DNA of 64,000 nucleotides from Rhodoplanes serenus (GTDB taxonomy: Bacteria > Pseudomonadota > Alphaproteobacteria > Rhizobiales > Xanthobacteraceae), in assembly GCA_945861855.1 (NCBI GenBank), contig CAMAWG010000004.1, forward strand, positions 1 to 64,000, in the 5' to 3' direction. This document shows positions 26,800 through 35,968 of the stretch, piece after piece. Both the position numbers and the translations under genes were made by a program. The first letter of the stretch is position 1; the number at the start of each line of letters is the position of its first letter. The notes beneath the pieces are model-generated. The model saw only the letters and a program-made list of their open reading frames with translations, was not told the origin of the DNA and ran no database searches.

Positions 26800-27789
26800 G
26801 TGCTGGGAGCCATATTCGCGATCCTTTCGGCCGCGTCGTTCGCCCTGAACAACGCCGCTTTGCGCCGGGGCGTCGTCAGCGGCACGCCGATCCAAGCCAT
26901 GGCCGTCACCGTCCCGCTGGGGGTGGTCTGCCTTCTGCCGTTGGCATTTCTCTCTGGCGAACTGGTGCGTCTTCCGCAATTCCCCAAGTCTGCAGTCGCC
27001 TGGATGGCGGCGGTGGGCGTGGTGCACTTCGTGGTCGGGCGCTACTGCAATTTCCGGGCAAATGCGGTCGCGGGCGTCAACCTGACCGCGCCTGTGGTCC
27101 AGCTTCAGGTGCTGGTTACGATGGCAATGGCCGTGATTGTGCTGCACGAGCCGTGCACGACCTTACAGATGATCGGCGGCGCGCTGATCGTCGCGGGCTC
27201 ACTCATCACACAGCAGGCGCCGGCCCGCGTGCGCCCCAGCGCCGCCGGCCCGACCGATCCGGTCGTGCCGCCGTTCGTGCCGCGCTACGTCGCGGGATAC
27301 CTGTTCGCGTCGCTCGCCGCGATCGCCTACGGTTCAACGCCGGTCATGGCTCGCTTCGCGCTGGAGCACACCGGCCCGGCGACCGGCATCCTCGGCGGGC
27401 TGATCGCCTATTCGGCGGCGACGGCGGTTGTATCGCTCGCACTGCTGTCGGCCCCGGTGCGGCGGAATGTGCTTGCGCTCACCCGGGACAACGCCCGGTG
27501 GTTCGCCGGCTCTGGCGTTCTGGTCGCAGCGGCGCAGGGCTTCTTCTTCGCGGCGGTGGCGGTGGCGCCGGTCATGCTGGTCATGCCGCTTCTGCAATTC
27601 TCGCTGGCGTTCCGCATGCTGTTCTCGACCTGGCTCAACCCTCACCACGAGGTGGTCGGACCGTTGGTGCTTGCGGGCGTCGTGATCTCGGTCGCGGGCG
27701 CCCTGATGGTGTCGATCGACACCGCTCTGATCGTCGATGCGCTGGCGATCCCCGAGCCCTTCGCCCGCGTGCTATTGTGGCGGGTGTGA
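26800..27789 (+). CDS. EamA/DMT-family transporter
   Basis: Inner-membrane protein of 329 residues with ten predicted helices arranged as two EamA repeats (residues about 1-140 and 165-310). The second repeat carries SLAAIAYGSTPVMARFALEH, the common EamA opening (in part: AYGSTPVMARFAL). The GTG at 26800 is chosen for GAGG six bases upstream and because the first helix starts at once; the longer frame overlaps the previous gene. It lies 4 bases before the flavoprotein gene, so the two are probably co-transcribed and the transporter may move that enzyme's substrate or product. Confidence 0.82.
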   Translation: MLGAIFAILSAASFALNNAALRRGVVSGTPIQAMAVTVPLGVVCLLPLAFLSGELVRLPQFPKSAVAWMAAVGVVHFVVGRYCNFRANAVAGVNLTAPVVQLQVLVTMAMAVIVLHEPCTTLQMIGGALIVAGSLITQQAPARVRPSAAGPTDPVVPPFVPRYVAGYLFASLAAIAYGSTPVMARFALEHTGPATGILGGLIAYSAATAVVSLALLSAPVRRNVLALTRDNARWFAGSGVLVAAAQGFFFAAVAVAPVMLVMPLLQFSLAFRMLFSTWLNPHHEVVGPLVLAGVVISVAGALMVSIDTALIVDALAIPEPFARVLLWRV

Positions 27790-27793
27790 CGGC

Positions 27794-29485
27794 ATGACGG
27801 CATCCGAAAACATGACCACGGTCGATGTTGCCGTGTTCGGCGCGGGCGCCGGGGGCATGACGGCGGCGCTGGTGTGTGCGTTGCAAGGCCTCGACGTTCT
27901 GCTGTGCGAGAAATCGCCCCAGGTCGGCGGCACCACCGCGACATCGGCCGGAACGATCTGGATTCCGGGCACGCAACAGGCTCGCCGCGCCGGAATGGCG
28001 GACACCATCGCCGATGCGCGGCGCTATCTCGACGCGATCATCCGCACTGCCGACGACCGCCGCGAGATCTATCTCAACACCGGTGGCGACGTGGTCGAAT
28101 ATCTCGACCGGCACAGCGAGGTGAAGTTTTCCGTCTACGCAAAGCATCCGGACTATCTTGCCAACCGTCCGGGCTCCACCATCGCCGGCCGGGCGCTGGC
28201 GCCACTGCCGTTCGATGGCCGCCTGCTCGGCGCGGACTTCGATCTGCTGCGGCCGCCGATCGGCGAATTCATGGCGCTCGGCGGCATGATGATCGGCCGC
28301 GACGATATCGAGCCGCTGACGCGCCCGTTCGGCTCGCTCGCCTCCTTTCGCAAGGCGGCTTCGCTGGTGTGGCGGCAGATGAAGGACCGCCTGAAGCATC
28401 GGCGCGGCACGCGACTCCTGATGGGAAACGCGCTCGCGGCGCGGCTGTTCTACAGCCTGCGGCGGAAAGGCGTGCCGGTGTGGCTGAACGCAAGCTTGCA
28501 GGAACTCATGCTGGACGGCGGCCGCGTCTCGGGCGCCGTTGTCCAGGTGGACGGCGAACCGCGCCGCATCGTCGCACGCCGCGGCGTGGTCCTGGCGACG
28601 GGCGGGTTTGGCGGCAGCGTCGAGCGGCTGAACGACCATGTGCGTCCGAAGCTCGCCCATGCCGTAGCGTTCGCCGGCGCGGAAGGCGACGGCATGCGTA
28701 TCGCGCGTGCAGTGGGAGCCGCCATCGAGGACGACCACGAGACGCCCGTGTTCTGGACGCCGGTCTCGGAGACGGGCTGGCTCAACGGCGGACGCGGCGC
28801 CTATCCGCATCTCGCGCTCGACCGCGCCAAGCCCGGCCTGATCGCGGTCAACGCAGCCGGGCGGCGGTTCGGCGATGAGGCGGTTTCGTATCACGACTTC
28901 GTGCTGGGCATGCATCGCTCGCACGAAACGGTGCCGACCATCCCGGCGTGGCTCGTCTGCGACCGCGCCTTCATCGGAAAATACGGCCTCGGACGCATTC
29001 CGCCCGGACGGCGGCGCTGGCATTGGGCGGTCAGGAGCGGCTACCTCGCCGAGGCGGACACGATCGACGGGTTGGCCGGGAAGATCGGCGTCGAGGCCGC
29101 GGGACTCCGCGCCTCGATCGAACAGAACAACCGCTTTGCGAAAACCGGCGAAGACGAGGCGTTCGGCAAGGGCTCGACCGAATTCGACCGCAACAATGGC
29201 GACCCGCGTCACCAACCCAACCCGTGCCTTGGCCCGATCGCTGCGCCGCCGTACTACGCCATGGCCGTCTATCCGAGCACGCTCGGCAGCAGCGTGGGGT
29301 TGAAGGCGGACGCCGATGGCCGCGTGCTCGACGCCGGCGCCAAGCCGATTGCAGGGCTGTACGCCTGCGGCAACGACATGGCGTCGATCATGCGCGGCAC
29401 CTATCCGGGCCCGGGCATCACCCTTGGACCGGCGCTGGTGTTCGGCTATCGCGCGGCGATGGCGATAGCCGCCGACCGAAACTGA
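27794..29485 (+). CDS. FAD-binding oxidoreductase, 3-ketosteroid dehydrogenase/fumarate reductase type
   Basis: Flavoprotein of 563 residues. The dinucleotide motif GAGAGGMTAAL is at residues about 16-26, followed by the GGTTATSAGTIWIPG segment. The C-terminal YPGPGITLGPALVFGY is the usual FAD-binding end of ketosteroid-dehydrogenase relatives. It should desaturate a ring or an enone/acid side chain. The start at 27794 follows the permease gene by 4 bases. Its stop abuts the stop of the convergent UbiD gene with no space between. The substrate cannot be read. Confidence 0.88.
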   Translation: MTASENMTTVDVAVFGAGAGGMTAALVCALQGLDVLLCEKSPQVGGTTATSAGTIWIPGTQQARRAGMADTIADARRYLDAIIRTADDRREIYLNTGGDVVEYLDRHSEVKFSVYAKHPDYLANRPGSTIAGRALAPLPFDGRLLGADFDLLRPPIGEFMALGGMMIGRDDIEPLTRPFGSLASFRKAASLVWRQMKDRLKHRRGTRLLMGNALAARLFYSLRRKGVPVWLNASLQELMLDGGRVSGAVVQVDGEPRRIVARRGVVLATGGFGGSVERLNDHVRPKLAHAVAFAGAEGDGMRIARAVGAAIEDDHETPVFWTPVSETGWLNGGRGAYPHLALDRAKPGLIAVNAAGRRFGDEAVSYHDFVLGMHRSHETVPTIPAWLVCDRAFIGKYGLGRIPPGRRRWHWAVRSGYLAEADTIDGLAGKIGVEAAGLRASIEQNNRFAKTGEDEAFGKGSTEFDRNNGDPRHQPNPCLGPIAAPPYYAMAVYPSTLGSSVGLKADADGRVLDAGAKPIAGLYACGNDMASIMRGTYPGPGITLGPALVFGYRAAMAIAADRN

Positions 29486-31024
29486 CTACTTGGCCTTCAG
29501 CATGTAGCGGCCGCTTTCGTGGCGGGTGAGCTTATCGGCGGAATAAAGCGCGTCGAGCTCGCGAACAAGCTCCCGGCCGTCGCGGGAGCCTGCGGCGATC
29601 ATCAGCTCAAGAAAGCTCGCGGGGCCGGCGGCGAGCGTATCGGCCACCGACGTCCTGGCGTGCCCATTGGCTTTCGGCATCACCGGCGCCATCGGGATGC
29701 CCCACTCCAGCGAATTGCGCTTGCCGAACGGGATGGTGCAATCGAAGCCGATCTTGGCTCCGGTGCGCTGCCCGCCGAGCGACGGATCGAGCGGCACCAC
29801 GCGGAAGCCCGACCCCTGAATGGTGTCGCGGTCGCCCTGGTAGCGCGTCGCCAGCGCCCAGTCGCACTGCTCGTCGGAGAACACGTCGATGTCGTCGTCG
29901 AACACGAACACCTGCTTGGCCTCGGCCATGCTGCCGAACACCGCGGCGATGGCGTTGCGGGCCTCGCCCGGCACGCGCTGGCGGATCGAGACGCGGACGT
30001 TGTACATGCCGCCGCTCGACGGCGTCGCGAAACACGCGACCGGCTCGCGCACGGCGGTGACGAGACCGGCCCAGGCGGCGGATTCCGTCTTCACCGTGGT
30101 GAGCTGCGCCGTGTCGGTGCGGCCGAGATGCTTACCGCCGATGGTCACGGTCTGGAACAGCGCGTCCTTGCGATGCGTGATCGCGGTGAGATGGAACACC
30201 GGGTTGCGCTTCACCACGCCGTAATAGCCGACATATTCGCCGAACGGGCCTTCCGGCTCGGTGTGGCCCTTGGGATCGAGATAGCCCTCCAGCACATATT
30301 CGGCGTCGGCCGGCACCCAGATGTCATTCGTCACGCATTTGACGATCGGCACCGGCGCGCCGCGCAACGCTCCCAGCACTTCGAGTTCGTCCATCGGCGG
30401 ATTCATGCAGACCGCCGCCATGAAATCGCACGGCGTCGAGCCGACCACATAGGCAACCGGCGTCTTCTCGCCCTTCGCCACCGCTTCGAGAAAGATCGCG
30501 CGCGCGTCGCTCGGCGCGATCATGTCGATGCCCGCGGTGCGCGGGCCGCGCAGCATGATGCGGCGGCAGCCCACGTTGGTAAGCCCTGAATCGCGGAACT
30601 GCATGACGTCGAGGCCGGCGGAAATATACGGGGCGCCGTCCTCGCCGTGCTGCAGATGCACCGGCAGTGCGCAGAGATCGGCCGCCTCGCCCTTCAACAC
30701 CACCTGCTGCACCGGGGCGTCCGCAGCAGAAACTTTTACGGGCTTGTGCGGCTTGGCCAGCCGCTCGGTGATGGCCGGCAGCAGTCCGCCCTCGTCGGTG
30801 TCGAGCGCCAGCGCCAAACGCTTGCGCGAACCCATGACGTTGCCGATCAACTCGGCCTTTTCCGGACCGACCGCCTTGAACCAGGTCGCGCGCGGGTTGC
30901 CGTCGAGCACGGCGCCCACATCGACCAGATCGATCGGCTGGTCGTGAATCTCGCATTCGCCGAGCTGCACCAGGCGCTCGACGAAGCGGCGGAGACGGAA
31001 ACGCTCGGTGTCGATGGCAGCCAT
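29486..31024 (-). CDS. UbiD-family decarboxylase, copy 2
   Basis: Prenylated-FMN decarboxylase of 512 residues, closest in the window to the copy at 15973. The catalytic pair is E258 and E263 in EPEGPFGEY, the arginine site is NVGCRRIMLRG, and HRKDALFQTV is present. It is not followed by transporter genes and appears monocistronic. It is divergent from the alpha/beta hydrolase and flavin monooxygenase pair at 31096-33017, with 71 bases of shared promoter region. Confidence 0.92.
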   Translation of the reverse strand: MAAIDTERFRLRRFVERLVQLGECEIHDQPIDLVDVGAVLDGNPRATWFKAVGPEKAELIGNVMGSRKRLALALDTDEGGLLPAITERLAKPHKPVKVSAADAPVQQVVLKGEAADLCALPVHLQHGEDGAPYISAGLDVMQFRDSGLTNVGCRRIMLRGPRTAGIDMIAPSDARAIFLEAVAKGEKTPVAYVVGSTPCDFMAAVCMNPPMDELEVLGALRGAPVPIVKCVTNDIWVPADAEYVLEGYLDPKGHTEPEGPFGEYVGYYGVVKRNPVFHLTAITHRKDALFQTVTIGGKHLGRTDTAQLTTVKTESAAWAGLVTAVREPVACFATPSSGGMYNVRVSIRQRVPGEARNAIAAVFGSMAEAKQVFVFDDDIDVFSDEQCDWALATRYQGDRDTIQGSGFRVVPLDPSLGGQRTGAKIGFDCTIPFGKRNSLEWGIPMAPVMPKANGHARTSVADTLAAGPASFLELMIAAGSRDGRELVRELDALYSADKLTRHESGRYMLKAK

Positions 31025-31095
31025 GAATATTCCCTGGATTGCAACGAAAGGCTAGGCCTGTAGATTGCTGGCAGGCGTTCAAGGAGAACAATGCC

Positions 31096-31875
31096 ATGCC
31101 GGGGACGGAAACGAAACACAAGGTCCGCGACGTCAATGTCCGGATGCTGCGGGGCGGATCGGGACCGCCGCTGCTGTTCCTGCATGGCGCCAACGGCTTG
31201 CCGGTGTGGCTGCCGGTGTTCGAGCTCCTGTCCAAGCAGTTCGAAGTGTTCGTCCCCGAGCACCCGGGCTTCGGCACATCGGACAATCCGGCGTGGCTGC
31301 GCAACATCGGCGATCTCGCGATGTACTACCTCGACTTCCTCGACGAGTTCGGCCCCCATGAGGTCCACGTCGTGGGGCAATCGCTCGGCGGCTGGGCCGC
31401 GGCTGAGGCCGCGACGCGAAACTGCTCGCGGATCAAGACGCTGTCGCTGCTGGGGCCCGCCGGCATCCGCATCAAGGGCCTGCCGAGCGGCGACAACTTC
31501 ATCTGGAGTCCGGAGGAAGCCGTCCGCAATCTCTACCACAACCAGGCCATTCCCGATCAGATCCTGGCGATGCAGCCGACCGACGATCAGGCCGACATCC
31601 TGCTGACCAACCGCTTCGCCACGGCGAAATTCGGCTGGGAGCCGCGCTGGTACAATCCATCGCTGGAACGCTGGCTGCACCGCATCACCGTGCCGACGCT
31701 GGTGATGTGGGGCAAGGAGGACAAGCTGTTCCCGAGCGCCTACGCGGCGCGCTGGGGCGAGCGGATACCGGGCAGCCGCGTCGAGATCGTGCCTGAGTGC
31801 GGTCACGTGCCGGCGGTCGAGAAGCCGGAGATCACCGCGAAGGAAATCATCCGTCTTTACGCGGGGACACGCTGA
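31096..31875 (+). CDS. Alpha/beta-fold hydrolase
   Basis: Hydrolase of 259 residues. The oxyanion strand is LLFLHGANG, the nucleophile is S96 in GQSLGG, the acid is in WGKEDKLFP and the histidine in ECGHVPAVEKPE, giving a complete triad. Size fits the meta-cleavage product hydrolase or ester hydrolase class. GGAG stands 10 bases before the ATG at 31096. The flavin monooxygenase gene overlaps its stop by one base (TGATG), so the two act together. Confidence 0.9.
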   Translation: MPGTETKHKVRDVNVRMLRGGSGPPLLFLHGANGLPVWLPVFELLSKQFEVFVPEHPGFGTSDNPAWLRNIGDLAMYYLDFLDEFGPHEVHVVGQSLGGWAAAEAATRNCSRIKTLSLLGPAGIRIKGLPSGDNFIWSPEEAVRNLYHNQAIPDQILAMQPTDDQADILLTNRFATAKFGWEPRWYNPSLERWLHRITVPTLVMWGKEDKLFPSAYAARWGERIPGSRVEIVPECGHVPAVEKPEITAKEIIRLYAGTR

Positions 31876-33017
31876 TGCAGTTCACATTCTTCCACCTGAT
31901 GCCCTATCGCCCGCTCAACATGGCCGAGCGCCATAAGCACAAGGCTGCCTGGGTGGTGCTGCCGAACACGCTCTACGATCCGAAGAAGGGCGCCGACGAA
32001 TACCAGTCCTACATCGACCAGCTCGTCTATGCGGAAAAACTCGGCTTCGACGTGATCGCGGTCAACGAGCACCATCAGACCGCCTACGGCATCATGCCGG
32101 CGCCGAACCTGATCGCGGCCAACCTGATCGCGCGGACAACCAAGGCCAAGATCGCCATCATCGGCCGCGCGCTGCCGCTGGTGAACAACCCGGTCAACAT
32201 CGCCGAAGAATTCGCGATGCTCGACAACCTGTCGCGCGGCCGGATCATCACCGGCTTCGTGCGCGGCATCGGCAACGAGTACCACTCCACGGGCATCAAC
32301 CCGCACTGGTCGCACGAGCGCTACCAGGAGGCGCACGACCTGATCGTGCAAGCCTGGACCAAGCCCGGACCGACCTCGTTCGAGGGCGAGCACTTCAACG
32401 TGCGCTACGTCAACATCTGGCCCCGCCCCTATCAGACGCCGCATCCGGAAATCTGGATTCCGTCGATGGGCTCGTCGGAGACGGTGAAATGGGCGGCGGC
32501 GCCGGAGCGCAAGTATCCGTTCCTGGTGACCTTCTCCAGCCGGGAGTTGGTGGCGCGCTATCTCAACGTCTATCGCGACCAGGCCAAGCAATACGGCTAC
32601 GAGGCCTCGCCCGACCAGGTCGGCTGGGCCTCGCCGGTCTATGTGGCCGACACCGACGAGCGCGCGCGCAAGGAAGCCAAGGAGGGCATCGAGACCCTGT
32701 TCAACGACTTCCTCGCCGTGCCGTTCCAGATGCTGCTGCCGCCGGGCTACATGTCGCTGCCGTCGATGAAGAACACTATGCGGATGCGCAAGGCGCTCGG
32801 CGCGCAGAAACGCCTGACGATGGAGGAGCTGGCCGAGAGCGGCACCGTGGTGGTCGGCTCGCCCCAGACCGTGCGCGATCAGCTTGCGCGGCTGCGCGAC
32901 GAGACCCGCGCCGGCAAGCTCATCACCATGCTGCAGTTCGGCACGCTGTCGGATGAACTGACCAAGCGGAACATGGAGATGTTCGCCTCCGAGGTGATGC
33001 CGCACCTGCGGAATTGA
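31875..33017 (+). CDS. LLM-class (luciferase-like) flavin-dependent monooxygenase, copy 1
   Basis: Bacterial luciferase-like enzyme of 380 residues with a TIM-barrel fold, using reduced FMN. Family marks are AVNEHHQTAYGIMP, the LSRGRIITGFVRG segment and IWIPSMGSSETV. The start overlaps the hydrolase stop. No flavin reductase is adjacent, so reduced flavin must come from elsewhere. In this setting it may perform a Baeyer-Villiger-type oxygenation or ring opening of the substrate that the hydrolase then processes. A paralogue lies at 42742. Confidence 0.9.
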   Translation: MQFTFFHLMPYRPLNMAERHKHKAAWVVLPNTLYDPKKGADEYQSYIDQLVYAEKLGFDVIAVNEHHQTAYGIMPAPNLIAANLIARTTKAKIAIIGRALPLVNNPVNIAEEFAMLDNLSRGRIITGFVRGIGNEYHSTGINPHWSHERYQEAHDLIVQAWTKPGPTSFEGEHFNVRYVNIWPRPYQTPHPEIWIPSMGSSETVKWAAAPERKYPFLVTFSSRELVARYLNVYRDQAKQYGYEASPDQVGWASPVYVADTDERARKEAKEGIETLFNDFLAVPFQMLLPPGYMSLPSMKNTMRMRKALGAQKRLTMEELAESGTVVVGSPQTVRDQLARLRDETRAGKLITMLQFGTLSDELTKRNMEMFASEVMPHLRN

Positions 33018-33057
33018 TGTTAGGCTCGCGGCAATCGGAATAGCGGGGGAGGATGCG

Positions 33058-34022
33058 ATGCGGATCGTACCGGTGGCGATGGCCTTGTGCGTTGTTGCGA
33101 GCGGCGCGGGAGCACAGGACTATCCGTGCTCTTCGGTCAAGCTTGTCGTGCCATATCCGGCGGGCGGCGCAACGGACGTGGCAACGCGCGTCCTCGCCGA
33201 ACGGCTGGAGGCGGTGTTCAAGAAAACCTTCGTCGTCGAGAACCGGGGCGGCGCGACCGGCAACATCGGCACTGTGGCGGTCGTCACCGCGCCGCCGGAT
33301 GGCTGCACCCTGCTCATCAACGCCACCGTCATCGCGACCTTCGGCCACAGCTTCGCCAAGCTGTCCTACGATCCGTTCAAGGACCTCGCTCCGGTCGGCG
33401 GCGTCGGCGTCACGCCGACATTGATCGTGGCCGCCACCTCGATACCCGCCAACGACATCAAAGGCCTGGTCGAGTGGAGCAAGACCAAGCCCGACGGCCT
33501 CAACTACAGCACCGCAGGCTACGGCCTGCAGCAGCATCTCGCCTCGGAAGAGATCGCGCAACGCACCGGCGCTAAATTCACCCACGTCGCCTACCGCGGC
33601 GGCGGCACCGCCATGACCGACCTGATCGCGGCGCGCCTCGATTTCGGCGGCTTCCTCGCCGGCACGACCAAGCCGCTCATCGCAAGCGGTCAGCTCAAGG
33701 GGCTGGCGATCGTCGCGGACAAACGGTCGGAGCTCGTGCCCAACATCCCGACCACCACCGAACAGGGCCTGCCCGGGATGAACTCCCACGGCGTCCACTT
33801 CATGATGTTCGCGCCCGCGGCCACGCCGAAGCCTGTCGTGACGATGCTCGGCTCGGCGCGGAGCTCAAGAAGATCGTCGCCGAACCGGCGCTCAAGCTGC
33901 GCTTCGCCGGCATCGGGTTCGACGCCACGCCGATGACCGCCGACGAGGTCGCGGCCGCCATGCGCAAGACCGAGGCGGACCTCGCGCCGGTGATCAAGCG
34001 GCTCAACATCAAGCTGGACTGA
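33058..34022 (+). pseudogene. Bug-family receptor, frameshifted near its 3' end
   Basis: A Bug receptor with signal peptide (ending ASGAGAQ), VVPYPAGGATDVATR and VAYRGGGTAMTD, intact to about position 33850. There the frame shifts: the original frame runs on as an arginine/serine-rich tail to 33936, while the Bug C-terminus (ELKKIVAEPALKLRF, then MRKTEADLAPVIK) continues in another frame to a stop at 34022. One indel around 33845-33860 explains both. This is either a recent loss of function or a sequencing error. RBS GGGGAGG precedes the ATG. Confidence 0.8.
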
Positions 34023-34039
34023 ACACGGAATCGGAACAC

Positions 34040-34450
34040 ATGCCCGCCAAGATCGGCGTCATTCCCGCCCTGCAATACAAGGATGCCAAGGCGGCGATCG
34101 AGTTCCTCTGCAGGGCGTTCGGCTTCGAGAAAAACGCCGTCTACGAGGACACCGACGGCTCGATCGCGCATGCGCAACTGACCCACGGCAACGGCATGGT
34201 CATGCTGGGGTCGGAGAAGGACACCGATTACGGCAAGCTGCTCAAGCGCCCTCGCGACGTGGGCGGCGTCACCATGAGCGCCTATGTCATCGTCGATGAC
34301 GCCGACGCGCATTTTACACGCGCCAAGGCCGCGGGAGCGCAGATCGTGCGCGAGCCGGAAACGCAGGACTACGGCGGCCGCGACTACACCTGCAAGGACC
34401 CGGAGGGCCACGTCTGGACCTTCGGCACCTACGACCCCATGGCTCAATAG
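34040..34450 (+). CDS. VOC-family protein (PhnB/glyoxalase-like)
   Basis: Small cytoplasmic protein of 136 residues with the PhnB-like vicinal oxygen chelate fold. Visible motifs are ALQYKDAKAAIEFLCRAFGFE at the start (in part: DAKAAIEFL) and DPEGHVWTFGTYDP at the end. It starts 17 bases after the frameshifted receptor gene. Members include resistance proteins and glyoxalase-like enzymes; the activity here is not clear. Confidence 0.82.
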   Translation: MPAKIGVIPALQYKDAKAAIEFLCRAFGFEKNAVYEDTDGSIAHAQLTHGNGMVMLGSEKDTDYGKLLKRPRDVGGVTMSAYVIVDDADAHFTRAKAAGAQIVREPETQDYGGRDYTCKDPEGHVWTFGTYDPMAQ

Positions 34451-34612
34451 GCGCATCGGGATTCACAGGGCTGCGCCCGAATCCCGCCCACCTCCCCCCG
34501 CCCACGCGGGTTGGGCCGGACCCGCGGCGGCGCGCAAATTGACCCGACCCGGCGCAGCCATTACCGTCTGTGCAAACCGGCCCCGAAGGCCGTTCACACC
34601 GGGAGGAACTTC

Positions 34613-35794
34613 ATGCGCAAGTCATTTGCCACTTTGCTCGGCGCAGCCGCGCTGGTCGCCCTGGCCGGTCCAGCCAACGCTCAGGACACCGTCAAGATCG
34701 GCGTCATTCTGTCGCTGTCGGGCCAGTTCGCCGACGCCGGCGTTCAGATGCTCAACGGCGTCAAGACCTACATGAAGGAGCATGGCGACACCGTCGCCGG
34801 CAAGAAGATCGAGCTCATCGTCAAGGACGATGGCGGCCCCGCGCCCGACGTCGCAAAACGCCTGGCGCAGGAACTGGTGGTGCGCGACAAGGTCGACATC
34901 CTGGCCGGCTTCACGCTCACGCCGAATGCGCTCGCCGCCGCCGACGTGTCGGCTGAGGCGAAGAAGTTCACGGTGGTCATGAACGCCGCCACCTCGATCA
35001 TCATCACCAAGTCGCCCTACCTGGTGCGAACCTCGGTGACGCTGCCGCAGGTGGCCGAGACCTTCGGCACCTGGGCGGCCAAGAAGGCGAACGTCAAGAA
35101 GACCTACACGATGGTCACCGACTACGGCCCCGGGCACGACTTCGAAGGCGGCTTCCAGCGGGCCTTCAAGGAGGCCGGCGGCGAGATCGTCGGGCAGGTC
35201 CGATTCCCGATCGCCAACCCGGACTTCTCCGCCTTCGTGCAACGCGCCAAGGACATCAATCCCGAAGCGATCATGATCTTCATCCCTGGCGGCGCGCAGC
35301 CGGCGGCGCTCGGCAAGGCCTTCGCCGAGCGCGGCATCGATCCGAACAAGACCAAGATCCTCGGCTCCGGCGAAACCACGTCCGAGCAGGCGCTCAAGAG
35401 CATGGGCGACACGTCGCTCGGCATCATCACCGCCTGGCACTACGAATACACCAGCAAGACGCCGAAGAACGTCGCCTTCGTGAAGGCATACAACGATCTG
35501 AACAAGCGCAACCCGGACTTCTTCTCGATCGGCGGCTACGACGGCATGCATCTGATCTACGAGACGCTGAAGAAGACCGCCGGCAAGACCGACGGCGACT
35601 CGCTGATCGCGGCGGCCAAGGGCATGAAGTGGGAAAGCCCGCGCGGGCCGATGTCGATCGATAGCGAGACCCGCGACGTCGTGCAGACCATCTACATCCG
35701 CAAGGTCGAGAAGGTGGGTGGCGAGCCGCAGAACGTGGCGTTCGACAAGGTCGAGAACGTCAAGGACCCGGCCCGGGCGCGGAACTACAAGTAG
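34613..35794 (+). CDS. Liv-type ABC transporter substrate-binding protein 1
   Basis: Periplasmic LivK-family receptor of 393 residues, first gene of a six-gene Liv operon. The signal peptide covers residues 1-23 (ending PANAQ), then VKIGVILSLSGQFADAG. GGGAGG stands 9 bases before the ATG at 34613. It is very similar to the next gene (both have MKEHGDTVAGKKIELI, KWESPRGPMSID), showing tandem duplication. A strong hairpin separates the two, which may set different receptor amounts. The ligand is unknown. Confidence 0.92.
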   Translation: MRKSFATLLGAAALVALAGPANAQDTVKIGVILSLSGQFADAGVQMLNGVKTYMKEHGDTVAGKKIELIVKDDGGPAPDVAKRLAQELVVRDKVDILAGFTLTPNALAAADVSAEAKKFTVVMNAATSIIITKSPYLVRTSVTLPQVAETFGTWAAKKANVKKTYTMVTDYGPGHDFEGGFQRAFKEAGGEIVGQVRFPIANPDFSAFVQRAKDINPEAIMIFIPGGAQPAALGKAFAERGIDPNKTKILGSGETTSEQALKSMGDTSLGIITAWHYEYTSKTPKNVAFVKAYNDLNKRNPDFFSIGGYDGMHLIYETLKKTAGKTDGDSLIAAAKGMKWESPRGPMSIDSETRDVVQTIYIRKVEKVGGEPQNVAFDKVENVKDPARARNYK

Positions 35795-35846
35795 GACTGA
35801 CTGCCTCGTTTTCGACCATCGCAGACTGCCGCTTTTGCAAGCGTCA

Positions 35847-35872
35847 CCGGGCCGGATTGACTTCCGGCCCGG
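35847..35872 (+). terminator. Strong intercistronic hairpin between the two receptor genes
   Basis: A perfect 10-bp GC-rich stem (CCGGGCCGGA at 35847-35856 and TCCGGCCCGG at 35863-35872) with a 6-base loop, about 50 bases past the first receptor stop. No T-tract follows. It probably protects the upstream mRNA or partly terminates it, raising the first receptor relative to the rest. Confidence 0.5.
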
Positions 35873-35968
35873 GGCGCGGATGCTGCCTCCGCCCGGCCAT
35901 TGCAGTTCGCCGCCGGGCACGGGATAAGTGTCGTCAAAAGCCTTGCCAATAAACTTCGGAGGAATCTC

